This document shows, one piece after another, positions 49,592 to 58,053 of a stretch of DNA of 64,000 nt. Origin of the DNA: Kineococcus rhizosphaerae (lineage in GTDB: Bacteria > Actinomycetota > Actinomycetes > Actinomycetales > Kineococcaceae); NCBI RefSeq assembly GCF_003002055.1, contig NZ_PVZF01000006.1:62001-126000 (forward strand), in the 5' to 3' direction. Within the stretch, counting starts at the first letter, position 1; the number at the start of each line of letters is the position of its first letter. The position numbers were made by a program, and so were the translations under genes. The notes beneath the pieces are model-generated. The model was not told where the DNA came from and made no database searches. It worked only from the letters and a program-made list of their open reading frames with translations.

Positions 49592-51373
49592 GTGGCTCGC
49601 GCGTCCTCCGCCCCCCTCTTCGCGACGACCCGCGTCATGGGTCTGACGGCGGGCGCCTTCTGGACCGCCGGCGGGACCGCGGCGTTCGCCGTGATCGGCT
49701 GGGCCCCCTTCCCCCACCCCCGGGACCGGACCGTCCTGCTCGTGCTGGCGACGGCGGCCGTCCTCGGCGGCCTCCTGCTGGCGCGCTGGGGCCGGCACCT
49801 GCCGCGCGTGGCGTTCCACGGCGCCGCGGCCGCCGGGACGCTGCTCATCACCCTCGCCGTCCCGCTGTGCCCCACGACCGCCACCGCGCTGGCCCTCACC
49901 ACCGTCTACTCGTTCGTCGCCATCGACGTGATGTTCTTCTTCGGCTGGGCCTCCGGGATCGCGCACCTGCTGAGCCTGTTCGCCGCCGCGGCGTGGGCGC
50001 TGCACGGCCGCGCCGGGGTCACCCCCGGCGTCGGCGCGACCCTCGCCGTCGTGTGCGTCGTGATCACGGTCGTCGTCGGCGCCCTCGTGCGCCGGGCCTC
50101 CGACGCCCAGCACGACAGCCTCACGGGCCTGCGCAACCGGCGCGGCTTCGACGCCGCCCTGGACGCCGAGCTGCTCCGGACCCGCCACGGAGCCCCGCTG
50201 GCCGCCGCCCTCCTGGACGTCGACCACTTCAAGACCGTCAACGACGGCCAGGGCCACGCCGCCGGCGACCGGCTGCTGCAGCAGTTGTCGGCGCAGCTGC
50301 AGGAGGGCCTGCCCGCCGGCGCCGTGCTCGCCCGGTACGGCGGTGACGAGTTCGCCCTCCTGCTGCCCGGGTGCAGCGGCGCCGCCGCCCTCGACCTCGT
50401 CGACCGGCTGCGCGCCACCCTCGCGGGGGCGGGCTGCTCGGCCGGGGTCGCCGGGCACCTGCCCGGCGAGAGCGGCGCCGACCTCGTGCGCCGCGCCGAC
50501 ACCGCGCTGTACGCCGCCAAGCTCGCCGGCCGGGGACGCTCGCGCCTCGACGACCTGGACAGCACCGAACTGGCCCACGACCTCGCGCAGGCGCTCGCCG
50601 CCGGCGACGTGCGGGCCTGGTTCCAGCCCGTCGTCTCCCCCGCCACCGGCACCCTCGTCGGGGTCGAGGCCCTGGCCCGGTGGCTGCACCCCGAGCGCGG
50701 CCTCGTGCGGCCCGACGAGTTCATCACGGTCGCCGAGACCACCGGCCTGATCCTCGACCTGGGTGCGGCCGTGCTGGCCGACGCCTGCCGCGGCGCCGTC
50801 GAGCTGGCCCGCGTCCACGGCCCCGGCCTGCTGCTCACCGTCAACGTCTCCGGGCGCGAGCTCGTCGCCGAGGGGTACGGCGACCGCACCCTGGCCGCGG
50901 TCCGCGCCAGCGGCTGGCCGCTGGAGCAGCTCGTCGTGGAGGTCACCGAGAGCCTGCTCGACGCGTCCTCGGGCCCGGCCCTGCAGGCCCTGCACCGCCT
51001 GCGCTCGGCGGGGGTGCGCGTGGCCATCGACGACTTCGGCACCGGGTACTCCGCCTTCAGCCGGCTCGACACCCTGCCCGCCGACTACCTCAAGCTCGAC
51101 CACGGGTTCACCGCGCAGATCACCACCTCCGAACGCCGGGCCGGGCTGCTGCAGGCGCTGCTGTCCCTGTCCGACGCCCTGGGGCTGCAGGTCGTCGCCG
51201 AGGGGGTCGAGCACGAGGAGCAGGCCGCGCTGCTGGCGAGCCTGGGGTGCCCGCTGGCCCAGGGGTACCTGTTCTCCCGCCCGCTCCCCCTGGACGAGCT
51301 GCTCGCCGCCGCGCCCGCCCGCCAAGTCGCCCGGACCACCGTCGGGACCGTCGTCGAGGCAGTCACCGCGTGA
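49592..51373 (+). CDS. Membrane GGDEF-EAL bifunctional c-di-GMP enzyme
   Basis: 593 residues from the GTG at 49592; the ATG at 49637 is an alternative. About five hydrophobic segments in the first 160 residues (AAFAVIGWAPF, VLLVLATAAVLGGLLLARWG, GTLLITLAVPL, VAIDVMFFFGWASGIAHLLSLFAAAAWA, LAVVCVVITVVVGALV). GGDEF domain: HDSLTGLRNRRGFDAALD, DVDHFKTVNDGQGHAAGDRLL, ARYGGDEFALLLPG; no RxxD inhibitory site. The EAL domain: VGVEALARWLHPERGLVRPDEFITVAE, VAIDDFGTGYSAFSRLDTLPADYLKLD, VVAEGVEHEEQ. Both domains look catalytically intact. Its stop overlaps the next GGDEF gene. Confidence 0.92.
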   Translation: MARASSAPLFATTRVMGLTAGAFWTAGGTAAFAVIGWAPFPHPRDRTVLLVLATAAVLGGLLLARWGRHLPRVAFHGAAAAGTLLITLAVPLCPTTATALALTTVYSFVAIDVMFFFGWASGIAHLLSLFAAAAWALHGRAGVTPGVGATLAVVCVVITVVVGALVRRASDAQHDSLTGLRNRRGFDAALDAELLRTRHGAPLAAALLDVDHFKTVNDGQGHAAGDRLLQQLSAQLQEGLPAGAVLARYGGDEFALLLPGCSGAAALDLVDRLRATLAGAGCSAGVAGHLPGESGADLVRRADTALYAAKLAGRGRSRLDDLDSTELAHDLAQALAAGDVRAWFQPVVSPATGTLVGVEALARWLHPERGLVRPDEFITVAETTGLILDLGAAVLADACRGAVELARVHGPGLLLTVNVSGRELVAEGYGDRTLAAVRASGWPLEQLVVEVTESLLDASSGPALQALHRLRSAGVRVAIDDFGTGYSAFSRLDTLPADYLKLDHGFTAQITTSERRAGLLQALLSLSDALGLQVVAEGVEHEEQAALLASLGCPLAQGYLFSRPLPLDELLAAAPARQVARTTVGTVVEAVTA

Positions 51374-52956
51374 ACCTCACCGTGCCCCACGTCCTGACCG
51401 TGGTCTTCGTCGCCGGGGCCCTGCTGAACGCCGCCACCGCCGTCCTGGCCTGGCGGCACCGCACCCGCACGCCCGCCGCGCGGGCCCTGTCCGCCGCCGC
51501 CGCCAGCCTGGCGGTGTGGGCCGCGGTCTGCGCGCCGCAGAACCTGCCGCTGCCGCAGGGGCTGCACGACGGCCTGACCTACGCCTCGTTCGCGACGATC
51601 CTGGGTGCCGTCGTGAGCCTGCACCTGCTGGCCCGGTTCGTCGTCGACCCGCACCTGCGGCTGTCGCGCGCGCACGTCGCGCACCTGGTCGCGGTCCCGG
51701 CGGCGGTCCTGCTCGCCGTGGCCACCGACCCGCTGCACCACCTGGTGTTCACGCGCATCGTCCCGCTCGGGCACGCCCCCTGGTACGACGACCGGTTCGG
51801 GCCGCTGTTCTGGGTCCACACCGCGTGGTGCTACCTGCTGCTGACCGACGCCGCCGTCCGCCTGGCCCGCGCGTGGCTCACGGGTTCGGCCGTCCTGCGC
51901 CCGCAGGCCGGGGGGCTGCTGCTGGCCAGCACGTTCCCGCTGGCCGGCAACGTCGCCGTCCTGTGCGGGGCGCACGTGCTGTCCGGGCAGGACCTCACCC
52001 CGCTGTTCTTCACCCTCACCGGGCTGCTCGACGCGTGGGTCGTGCTGCGCCTGGGCCTGCTGCGGACCGTCCCCGTCGCCCGCGCCGCCGTCCTGGAGAC
52101 CATCGACGACCACGTCGTCGTCATCGACGCCGAGGGCACCGTCGTCGACGTGAACGCCTCCGGCCGCGCCTTCCTCGCGGCCCGCCGTCCCGACCTGCCG
52201 GCCGACCCCGTCGGCGTCGCCGCCTCGCAGTTCCTCACCCACCGCGCCCTGGCCGACCTGACCCGCGGGCCGCTCGACTACGTCCTGGAGTACACCCCCG
52301 GCTACCACGTGAGCGTGAAGGTCACCGCGCTGACCGACCGGCGGGGCCGGGCCCTGGGGCGCGTCCTGGTGGCCCGCGACATCACCGACCTCGTCGAGAC
52401 CCGCCGTCGGCTCGAGGAGCTGCAGGCCCGGCTGTCCGAGGAGGCCGTGCGCGACCCGCTGACCGGGCTGCACAACCGCCGCCACCTCGACCCCGCCGCC
52501 GCGCAGCTGCTGCGCCTGGCCTCGCCCGACGGACCCGTCGGGGTGCTCGTCGTCGACGTCGACCACTTCAAGTCCGTCAACGACCGGTACGGCCACGCCG
52601 TCGGGGACGAGGTCCTCGTCGCCGTCGCCCACGCCCTGCGGGCCGCCGCGCGCGAGGGCGACCTGGTGGCCCGCACCGGCGGGGAGGAGTTCGTCCTCGT
52701 CCTGCCCGGCGCCCGCCCCGGCACCCTGGCCCGTCGGGCCGAGGACGTCCGCGCCGCCTGCGCCGCCGTCCGGGTGCGAACCCCGGCGGACACCGTGCGC
52801 CGCACCGTGTCCGTCGGCACCGCGTCCGTGACCGACCCCGGCACCGGCCTGGCCGACGTCCTGGCCCGCGCCGACGCGGCCCTGTACGAGGCGAAGGAGA
52901 GCGGGCGCGACCGCGTGGTGCACTCCCGGGACGCGCAGCCGGCCGATCGGGGTTAG
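51370..52956 (+). CDS. Membrane PAS-GGDEF diguanylate cyclase
   Basis: 528 residues from GTG 51370 (GTGA overlap). Seven or so hydrophobic segments of the 7TM histidine-kinase-sensor type (VLTVVFVAGALLNAATAVLAW, ATILGAVVSLHLLARFVV, VAHLVAVPAAVLLAVATDPLH, FGPLFWVHTAWCYLLLTDAAVRLARAWL). PAS domain around TIDDHVVVIDAEGTVVDVNASGRAFLA. GGDEF: RDPLTGLHNRRHLDP, VVDVDHFKSVNDRYGHAVGDEVL, ARTGGEEFVLVLPGARPGTLARRAEDVRAACAAVRVRT. The inhibitory RxxD is present as REGD five residues before GGEEF. Makes c-di-GMP; the upstream bifunctional enzyme may remove it. Confidence 0.92.
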   Translation: MNLTVPHVLTVVFVAGALLNAATAVLAWRHRTRTPAARALSAAAASLAVWAAVCAPQNLPLPQGLHDGLTYASFATILGAVVSLHLLARFVVDPHLRLSRAHVAHLVAVPAAVLLAVATDPLHHLVFTRIVPLGHAPWYDDRFGPLFWVHTAWCYLLLTDAAVRLARAWLTGSAVLRPQAGGLLLASTFPLAGNVAVLCGAHVLSGQDLTPLFFTLTGLLDAWVVLRLGLLRTVPVARAAVLETIDDHVVVIDAEGTVVDVNASGRAFLAARRPDLPADPVGVAASQFLTHRALADLTRGPLDYVLEYTPGYHVSVKVTALTDRRGRALGRVLVARDITDLVETRRRLEELQARLSEEAVRDPLTGLHNRRHLDPAAAQLLRLASPDGPVGVLVVDVDHFKSVNDRYGHAVGDEVLVAVAHALRAAAREGDLVARTGGEEFVLVLPGARPGTLARRAEDVRAACAAVRVRTPADTVRRTVSVGTASVTDPGTGLADVLARADAALYEAKESGRDRVVHSRDAQPADRG

Positions 52957-52965
52957 AACGGCCCC

Positions 52966-53982
52966 GTGCCCAACCCTCCACCCCCCGAGACCGCCGCCGA
53001 TGTCCTGCGGGCCGCCCGGGCCGTCGCGGCCGAGGACGCCGAGCGCGCCGCCGTCGCCACCTACCTGCGCCTGGAACCCGGGGCCGGGGACGCCCGCTCC
53101 CCCGAGGGGGAACTGCTCGCCGACCGCGTCCGGACCACCTGGGACGTCCTGCTCGCCGCCGACCCCGACGTGACCGTCCAGGACGTGCTCGCCGTCCTCG
53201 GCGACCTCGACCTGCGTCCCACCCCCGCCCGCGCGCCGGACGCCGACGCCGGCCCCACCCGGCTCGCGGCGTGGCGTCCTACCGGCACGCCCCTGCCGGC
53301 GCGCGCCGCCCGCGACGCCGAGACCACCGCCGTCCGCGACGCGTTCGTGGGCGGCCGGCTGCTGCGGGTCGTCAACCACCACGACACCCCGCTGGTGCGC
53401 GCCGCCGAGATCCACGCCGACCTCGCCTGGTACGCCGAGCGCTTCGCCCCCGTCACCGCCGCCGACGTGCACGCGTTCCTCGACACCGGCCGCTGGCCCG
53501 ATCCGCGCCCCGGGATCGTCCCCGCGTTCTACGACGGTTTCGCCAGCGCCGTCCAGGTCGCCCTGCCCGCGCTCGACGACCTCGGCCTCGTGGGCTGGTT
53601 CTACCCGCCCACCGCGTTCCTCGACGTCCCCGCCGCCCGGCAGCGCGAGTTCGCCCGGGCCCACGAGTACGGGGTGCTCGACGTGCCCGACGGGCCGCTG
53701 GCGATGACGTGGGACGAGCTCGCCGACCTGTCCACCCGGCACGAGGTGTGCGGGCACACCGCCACCCACGCGGCCTCGGCCGACGTCCGCGACGCGGACG
53801 CCGTGCGGGCCGAGGTCACCGGCCCCCTGCGCCGCCTCACCGAGGTGATCGGCCGCCCGCCCGCGGCGTGGGCCTGGCTCGGCGGGACCGACCCCGACCC
53901 GGACGCGCCCGGTGACCGCGCCGTCCTCGACGCCGGCGTGCGGCTGTGGACCTCGAACACGACGTTGCGCCGCGTGGGGTGA
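52966..53982 (+). CDS. NodB-like polysaccharide deacetylase family protein
   Basis: 338 residues from GTG 52966, 9 bp after the cyclase stop. The N-terminal 110 residues are helical without known motif. The deacetylase part starts GIVPAFYDGFASAVQVALPALDDLGLVGWFYPPTAFLD (the DG-type metal aspartate), and the HxxxH motif reads CGHTATHA. PPAAWAWLGG and the terminal RLWTSNTTLRRVG match the family end. No signal peptide is visible, so it may act inside. Part of the c-di-GMP operon by spacing. Confidence 0.82.
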   Translation: MPNPPPPETAADVLRAARAVAAEDAERAAVATYLRLEPGAGDARSPEGELLADRVRTTWDVLLAADPDVTVQDVLAVLGDLDLRPTPARAPDADAGPTRLAAWRPTGTPLPARAARDAETTAVRDAFVGGRLLRVVNHHDTPLVRAAEIHADLAWYAERFAPVTAADVHAFLDTGRWPDPRPGIVPAFYDGFASAVQVALPALDDLGLVGWFYPPTAFLDVPAARQREFARAHEYGVLDVPDGPLAMTWDELADLSTRHEVCGHTATHAASADVRDADAVRAEVTGPLRRLTEVIGRPPAAWAWLGGTDPDPDAPGDRAVLDAGVRLWTSNTTLRRVG

Positions 53983-54010
53983 ACCGGCCGGCGGGCACCG
54001 GTCTCCCTCC

Positions 54011-54027
54011 CCCTCCCCCCGGGAGGG
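54011..54027. terminator. Hairpin between convergent genes
   Basis: CCCTCCC (54011-54017), CCC loop, GGGAGGG (54021-54027), directly before the stop of the minus-strand CHAP gene (54028) and 28 bp after the plus-strand deacetylase stop. Suited to terminate either transcript. Confidence 0.55.
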
Positions 54028-54843
54028 TCAGAAGTGCAGCATCCACTGGAAGTCCCGCTGGGCCCCGCTGACGTGGACGTGGGATCGGGTCCCGTAGCTC
54101 CGGGGGTCGTCCAAGTTCCAGTTGTACTCCTCCACGTCGAAGGAACCGTCGCTGTAGACCCTGTTGACGTACGCGACGTGCCCGACCTTGTGGACGTCGT
54201 TGACGGCGACGGCGCCCACGGTCGGGGTCTTGTCGACCCTGACCCCCACCGCCCGGGCCGCGTCGTCCCAGTGGCCCGCATCGCCCCAGTGCGTCTTCCA
54301 GGAGTTGGAGAACGCCGGCACCCCGAGGCGGGTGGCGATGCGGTACGCCGCGAAGGCGGTGCAGTTGTCCTGCGCGAACCCGCGTGCCTTGCCGTCGTAG
54401 TCGTTGCGGGGGGTCTGCCCCGCGACGACGGTCGTGAGGAGCTGGTGGGAAGCGTTGTCGTTCTTCAAGGTGGCGCTGAGGTCGGCCCTGACGCCGGTAC
54501 CGATGTCCTGGTGGGTCCCGCCGAAACCGCTGTTGTAGTAGACGCGGACGGTCTTGCCCGTGCGGTTCCACACCGACGCGGCGTGGTTCTTGACGCAGAT
54601 CCCCTGACCACTGCCGGCACTCTTGAAGTCGTAGCACTGCGGTTGGGTGCTCCCGTAGTCGCTGACCGAGGTGGTGAAGTCGGACAGCGAACCCGCCTGG
54701 CCGCTGTTGTAGTAGTAGCAGAACTCCCCGCTGTCGCACGTGCCGTCCCGCGAGGCCGCCTGCGCCGAGGCAGCGGACGTGAGCGAGGGGACGACGGCCA
54801 CCAGGGCGGTGGCGATCAGGAGGCGGGTCTTGCGCTGGGTCAC
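54028..54843 (-). CDS. Secreted protein: peptidase-inhibitor I36-type domain plus CHAP amidase
   Basis: 271 residues from the GTG at 54843 (AGAGGAGAGACC upstream). A Sec signal peptide (MTQRKTRLLIATALVAVVPSLTSAASAQA) leads to the I36-type module DGTCDSGEFCYYYNSGQAGSLSDFTTSVSDYGSTQPQCYDFKSAGSGQGICVKNHAASVWNRTGKTVRVYYNSGFGGTHQDIG. The C-terminal CHAP domain has DNCTAFAAYRIATRLG (catalytic Cys) and VGHVAYVNRV (His). Probably cleaves peptidoglycan peptide bonds outside the cell, with the I36 module possibly binding wall or inhibiting proteases. The neighbouring gene shares the same N-terminal module. Confidence 0.88.
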   Translation of the reverse strand: MTQRKTRLLIATALVAVVPSLTSAASAQAASRDGTCDSGEFCYYYNSGQAGSLSDFTTSVSDYGSTQPQCYDFKSAGSGQGICVKNHAASVWNRTGKTVRVYYNSGFGGTHQDIGTGVRADLSATLKNDNASHQLLTTVVAGQTPRNDYDGKARGFAQDNCTAFAAYRIATRLGVPAFSNSWKTHWGDAGHWDDAARAVGVRVDKTPTVGAVAVNDVHKVGHVAYVNRVYSDGSFDVEEYNWNLDDPRSYGTRSHVHVSGAQRDFQWMLHF

Positions 54844-54977
54844 GGTCTCTCCTCTGCAGGGGTGACCGGCTCTCGGGGAGAACCGATCGAGTGGGGGTGC
54901 CGACGAGTTGCAGTGTCGGTGCAGGAGGCCGGAGCGGTTCGCCGGCCCGGGTGCCGGACGTGGCCCGCGCAGCCTCG

Positions 54978-55919
54978 TCAGGGTGCGACGACGACGTCCC
55001 GGTACCACGACCTGAGGATCGTCGCGGACGACCTGCCCGCGGCAGCCTGGTCCCGGGAACCCTCCTGGGACATCCAGTCCCCTTGGACCCAGCCGGAACA
55101 CGCGGTGGGCGACTTGCAGTAGTGCGCCAGCAGGATCCTGCCGCTGCGCAGGAGCCGGGTGTTCCACGTGCGCTCGACGGCGGCACTGGTGGAGGCGCGC
55201 GCCGAGGAGGGCACGTACCGCTGGTCGGCGGTGGTGTCGCGGACGTCGAAGCACTGACCCGCGGGTGTCCTGCTGGTCGAGTGCAGGGCCTTGTGCCAGG
55301 CGTAGTTCTTCACCGCGACGGCACCGGCGTCCAGCGATGCGTTCGGCCAGCTGGCGATCCACTCGTTCGGCAGCACGTTCTTCACGTAGGTCTGGAAGGG
55401 GACGCGGTCCACCCGGTTCAGGGCGACCCGGTAGACCAGGATGGACGTCGGGGGCCGTTCGTCGGTGCCGTCGGTCGCGCAGCCCGAGACGGGCGGGGCG
55501 GTGAGGAACTCGTGGGACGCGTCGTTGTTCTTCAGCGTGGCGTTGAGGTTTCCCCTGGTACCGGCGGCGAAGTCCTGGTGGGCGCCGGCGAAGTTGCTGT
55601 TGTAGTAGACCCGCACCGTCTTCGACGTGCGGTTCCACACCGAGGCGGCGTTGTTCTTCACGCACAGCCCCCGCCCCGCCCCCGTTCCCCGGAACTCGAA
55701 GCAGGTCGGCTGGGACGTTCCGTAGTCGTCGAGGGAGTCGCGGAAGTCCGAGACCGCCCCGGACTGGTTGCTGTTGTAGTAGTAGCAGAACTCCCCGGAC
55801 TCGCAGGTCCCGTCGCGGACCGCGGCCCCGGCGGGGGCGGCGGTGCCCACCGCGGTCAGGGCGGTCAGCGCCACCAGGCCGGTGAGCGTGGCCAGGGTTC
55901 GGACGGTACGGGTTCTCAT
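54978..55919 (-). CDS. Secreted protein: peptidase-inhibitor I36-type domain plus SpoIID/LytB domain
   Basis: 313 residues from the ATG at 55919 (GAGGAGATCGACG upstream); upstream in-frame start at 55964 lacks an RBS. Signal peptide MRTRTVRTLATLTGLVALTALTAVGTAAPAGA. I36-type module DGTCESGEFCYYYNSNQSGAVSDFRDSLDDYGTSQPTCFEFRGTGAGRGLCVKNNAASVWNRTSKTVRVYYNSNFAGAHQDFA closely matches the neighbour. The SpoIID part is ILVYRVALNRVDRVPFQTYVKNVLPNEWIASWPNASLDAGAVAVKNYAWHKAL. SpoIID/LytB proteins bind or cleave glycan strands, so the pair would combine glycan- and peptide-directed activities. 134 bp upstream of the CHAP gene. Confidence 0.88.
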   Translation of the reverse strand: MRTRTVRTLATLTGLVALTALTAVGTAAPAGAAVRDGTCESGEFCYYYNSNQSGAVSDFRDSLDDYGTSQPTCFEFRGTGAGRGLCVKNNAASVWNRTSKTVRVYYNSNFAGAHQDFAAGTRGNLNATLKNNDASHEFLTAPPVSGCATDGTDERPPTSILVYRVALNRVDRVPFQTYVKNVLPNEWIASWPNASLDAGAVAVKNYAWHKALHSTSRTPAGQCFDVRDTTADQRYVPSSARASTSAAVERTWNTRLLRSGRILLAHYCKSPTACSGWVQGDWMSQEGSRDQAAAGRSSATILRSWYRDVVVAP

Positions 55920-56004
55920 CGTCGATCTCCTCGGACGCGGCGGGGCCCCGCTCGAGCGGGCCACAGACGTTGTAGGTCCTCACCGGGGTCCACGGACAGC
56001 ACGC

Positions 56005-56022
56005 GTACGCACTACTGCGTAC
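56005..56022. promoter_or_regulatory. 18-bp dyad, LuxR-box candidate
   Basis: GTACGCACTACTGCGTAC, perfect 7-bp arms around CTAC, 86 bp upstream of the I36-SpoIID gene and 119 bp downstream of the stop of the LuxR-family gene, in the space between them. The size and symmetry fit a LuxR/NarL-type site. Confidence 0.55.
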
Positions 56023-56140
56023 TCACCGGTGTTCGGCTGCGCTCGACGGCCACCTCGGCTACGGCACCTCCCGGGGCGACCGGCCGGCGGTGTCCGGGCG
56101 CCTGTCCACGGGTCCCCGCGCCCGACGCCCGGGCGTGCTG

Positions 56141-57172
56141 CTAGCGGCGCTCCGACGGCGGGGACGGCGCTAGGACCGGCAGCAGTCCCAGGGAGCGGGC
56201 GACCAGGACGGCGTTGAGCCGGTCGTTGACCCCGAGGGTGCGGTACAGGTTCTGGAGGTGCTTGTGCACCGTGCGCTCGCTGACGCTCAACCGGTGCGCG
56301 ATGGCCACCGCCGTCCTGCCGTGGGAGAGGTGGGCCAGGACGGAGTACTGGCGAGGAGTCAGTGGTGGCAGCTCCGCCGACGCCGCCGGGGCCTCGGAGA
56401 CCACGAGGGCGCTGTGCCCGGGCAGGGCCGGACGCCACCGCAGTCGCAGACCGCCGCGGGCGGTGGGCAGCGTCCCGTTCGGCTGGGTGGCGCTGAGGAC
56501 GTCGCGGCTCAGGTGCGCCACGGTCTCCACCGGTACCCGGTGGGACTCCAGCAGCTCGGCCGCCTCGTCGTTGCAGTAGCTGAGCGTCCCGGCGCGGAAC
56601 AGGAGCAGGCCGGATCCCGAAGCCACTGCGTGGTCGAGGTCGAGCAGCAGGGCCTCGCGGGCCCGGTCGCGGGCGGCACGGCGCAGGAAGGGCTCGAAGG
56701 CGGCCAGGGCGTCGACGTCCTCGTCGCGGAAGGGACGGCTGCGGTTGACGCCCCAGCACCGGATGCTGGGCGACCCACCGGGGACGGTGGTCAGGTGCGC
56801 GGTGAGCAGCGCGTGCGGGACGCCGTGGGGCACGAGGAGTTCGCGGCGCATCGGGTTGAGGGCCCACTCCCGTGGACTGCACAGGTCCTCGACGCGGCTC
56901 GCGGGCAGCCGGCCGTGGGCCAGCAGGTACGGGATGGCGGGACTGGTCAGGACGACGTCCGGGGGGTCGGTCGCCGTCGGTGGCACCAGCAGCTCCGGCA
57001 CTTCGGTGATGTGCGCGCGTCCGGCGCCGTCGACGAAGACGTCGGCGGCGACGTCCCCGGGGACCAGGCGCTGCAGGAACTGCAGGCCGAGCCCCACCTG
57101 CTGGGGGGCTTCGGCGTCGAGCAGCTCCAGTCCGAGGTCGCGGACCAGCGTGAGTCGGGCCTCGGTGAGCAT
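56141..57172 (-). CDS. LuxR-family transcriptional regulator
   Basis: 343 residues. The N-terminal 200 residues form a GAF/PAS-like sensor (VADVFVDGAGRAHITEVPELLVPP, NRSRPFRDEDVDALAAFEPFLRRAARDRAREALLLDLDHAVASGSGLLLFRAGTLSYCNDEAAELL). The C-terminal LuxR HTH is LTPRQYSVLAHLSHGRTAVAIAHRLSVSERTVHKHLQNLYRTLGVNDRLNAVLVARSLGLLP. No receiver domain, so not a two-component regulator. It points towards the two I36 genes and probably controls them. Confidence 0.88.
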   Translation of the reverse strand: MLTEARLTLVRDLGLELLDAEAPQQVGLGLQFLQRLVPGDVAADVFVDGAGRAHITEVPELLVPPTATDPPDVVLTSPAIPYLLAHGRLPASRVEDLCSPREWALNPMRRELLVPHGVPHALLTAHLTTVPGGSPSIRCWGVNRSRPFRDEDVDALAAFEPFLRRAARDRAREALLLDLDHAVASGSGLLLFRAGTLSYCNDEAAELLESHRVPVETVAHLSRDVLSATQPNGTLPTARGGLRLRWRPALPGHSALVVSEAPAASAELPPLTPRQYSVLAHLSHGRTAVAIAHRLSVSERTVHKHLQNLYRTLGVNDRLNAVLVARSLGLLPVLAPSPPSERR

Positions 57173-57292
57173 GCGAACGGCGTAGCACGACCGGTGATCT
57201 CCTGCACCCGCAGCGTGACGACCGCCCGCGCTCCACCGGCGGCTACCCGTCGTCGCGCGGACGGCCCCGGACGCGGGTGCGGCCGTTACCGG

Positions 57293-57691
57293 TCACCGGC
57301 CGGCGATCAGATCGATCTCGACGAGGGCGCCGACGGCCAGACCCGTCACGCCCACGGTCGTCCGGGCGGGCAGCGGACCCGCGAACCACGTCCGGTAGCG
57401 CTCGTTGAACGGTTCGAAGTGCTCGTCGAAGTTCCGCAGGTAGACGCGGACCTGCAGGGCGTCGTCGAAGGTGAGGCCCACCTGCCGCAGGACGGCGACG
57501 AGGTTGGCGCGCACCTGCTCGGCCTGCTCGACGATCCCGCCCTCGACGAGGCGGCCGGTGGCGGGATCGGTGGGCATCTGCCCGGTGACGAACACCAGGT
57601 CGCCCAGGCGGGTGGCGTGCGCGAACGGGCCGACCTGGGGCGGTACGCCGTCGGCGGGGTCGAAGACGAAGGTCTCCTTGCGGCTGGTCAC
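57293..57691 (-). CDS. RidA-family (YjgF/UK114) enamine/imine deaminase-like protein
   Basis: 132 residues with the RidA trimer fold: DLVFVTGQMPTDPATGRLVEGGIVEQAEQVRANLVAVLRQVGLTFDDALQVRVYLRNFDEHFEPFNERYRTWF, PARTTVGV (active-site Arg) and VEIDLIA (Glu). RidA removes reactive 2-aminoacrylate-type intermediates. GTG start at 57691. Single gene; its 5' neighbour is csbD-like. Some members have other functions, but the Arg is kept. Confidence 0.9.
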   Translation of the reverse strand: MTSRKETFVFDPADGVPPQVGPFAHATRLGDLVFVTGQMPTDPATGRLVEGGIVEQAEQVRANLVAVLRQVGLTFDDALQVRVYLRNFDEHFEPFNERYRTWFAGPLPARTTVGVTGLAVGALVEIDLIAGR

Positions 57692-57807
57692 GGTCCCGAG
57701 GGTGCCAGCCGCTGCCCGGGCGCCGGCAGGGGGTCGGGGGCCGGTGCGGACCGCTGGACGCAGGCAGGGCCGGACGTCCCCGTCCGGCCCCTGCGTGCAG
57801 CTGGTCG

Positions 57808-57981
57808 TCAGCGCTTGAAGGCGTCCTTGACGTCCTCACCGAACTGCTTGGTCGAGGCGGACGCCTGGTCCTTCCGACCCTCGGCCTGCAGCTTCTCGTC
57901 GTCCGTGGCCTTCCCCACGGCCTCCTCGGCCTGCCCGGCGAGCTTCTCGGCGGCGTTCTCGGCCTTGTCGGCGATGCCCAT
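57808..57981 (-). CDS. CsbD-family stress protein
   Basis: 57 residues from the ATG at 57981 (AAGGGGAGAG upstream): MGIADKAENAAEKLAGQAEEAVGKATDDEKLQAEGRKDQASASTKQFGEDVKDAFKR. Shows the CsbD features KLAGQAEEAVGKATDDEKLQAEG. CsbD is a SigB-controlled small hydrophilic protein of unknown role. Upstream 8-bp tandem repeats separate it from the Asp23 operon on the same strand. Confidence 0.92.
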   Translation of the reverse strand: MGIADKAENAAEKLAGQAEEAVGKATDDEKLQAEGRKDQASASTKQFGEDVKDAFKR

Positions 57982-57993
57982 GGAACTCTCCCC

Positions 57994-58022
57994 TTCTCGG
58001 TTTCTCGGTTTCTCGGTTTCTC
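57994..58022 (-). repeat. 8-bp tandem repeat in the csbD leader
   Basis: TTCTCGGT three times plus TTCTC (57994-58022, plus strand), so the csbD mRNA leader carries GAGAAACC-type units immediately upstream of its Shine-Dalgarno. Copy number may vary by slippage and alter translation or the stop-start distance. Confidence 0.8.
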
Positions 58023-58053
58023 CTGGCTCCACCGGCGGTCGCCGGTGGTGGTC

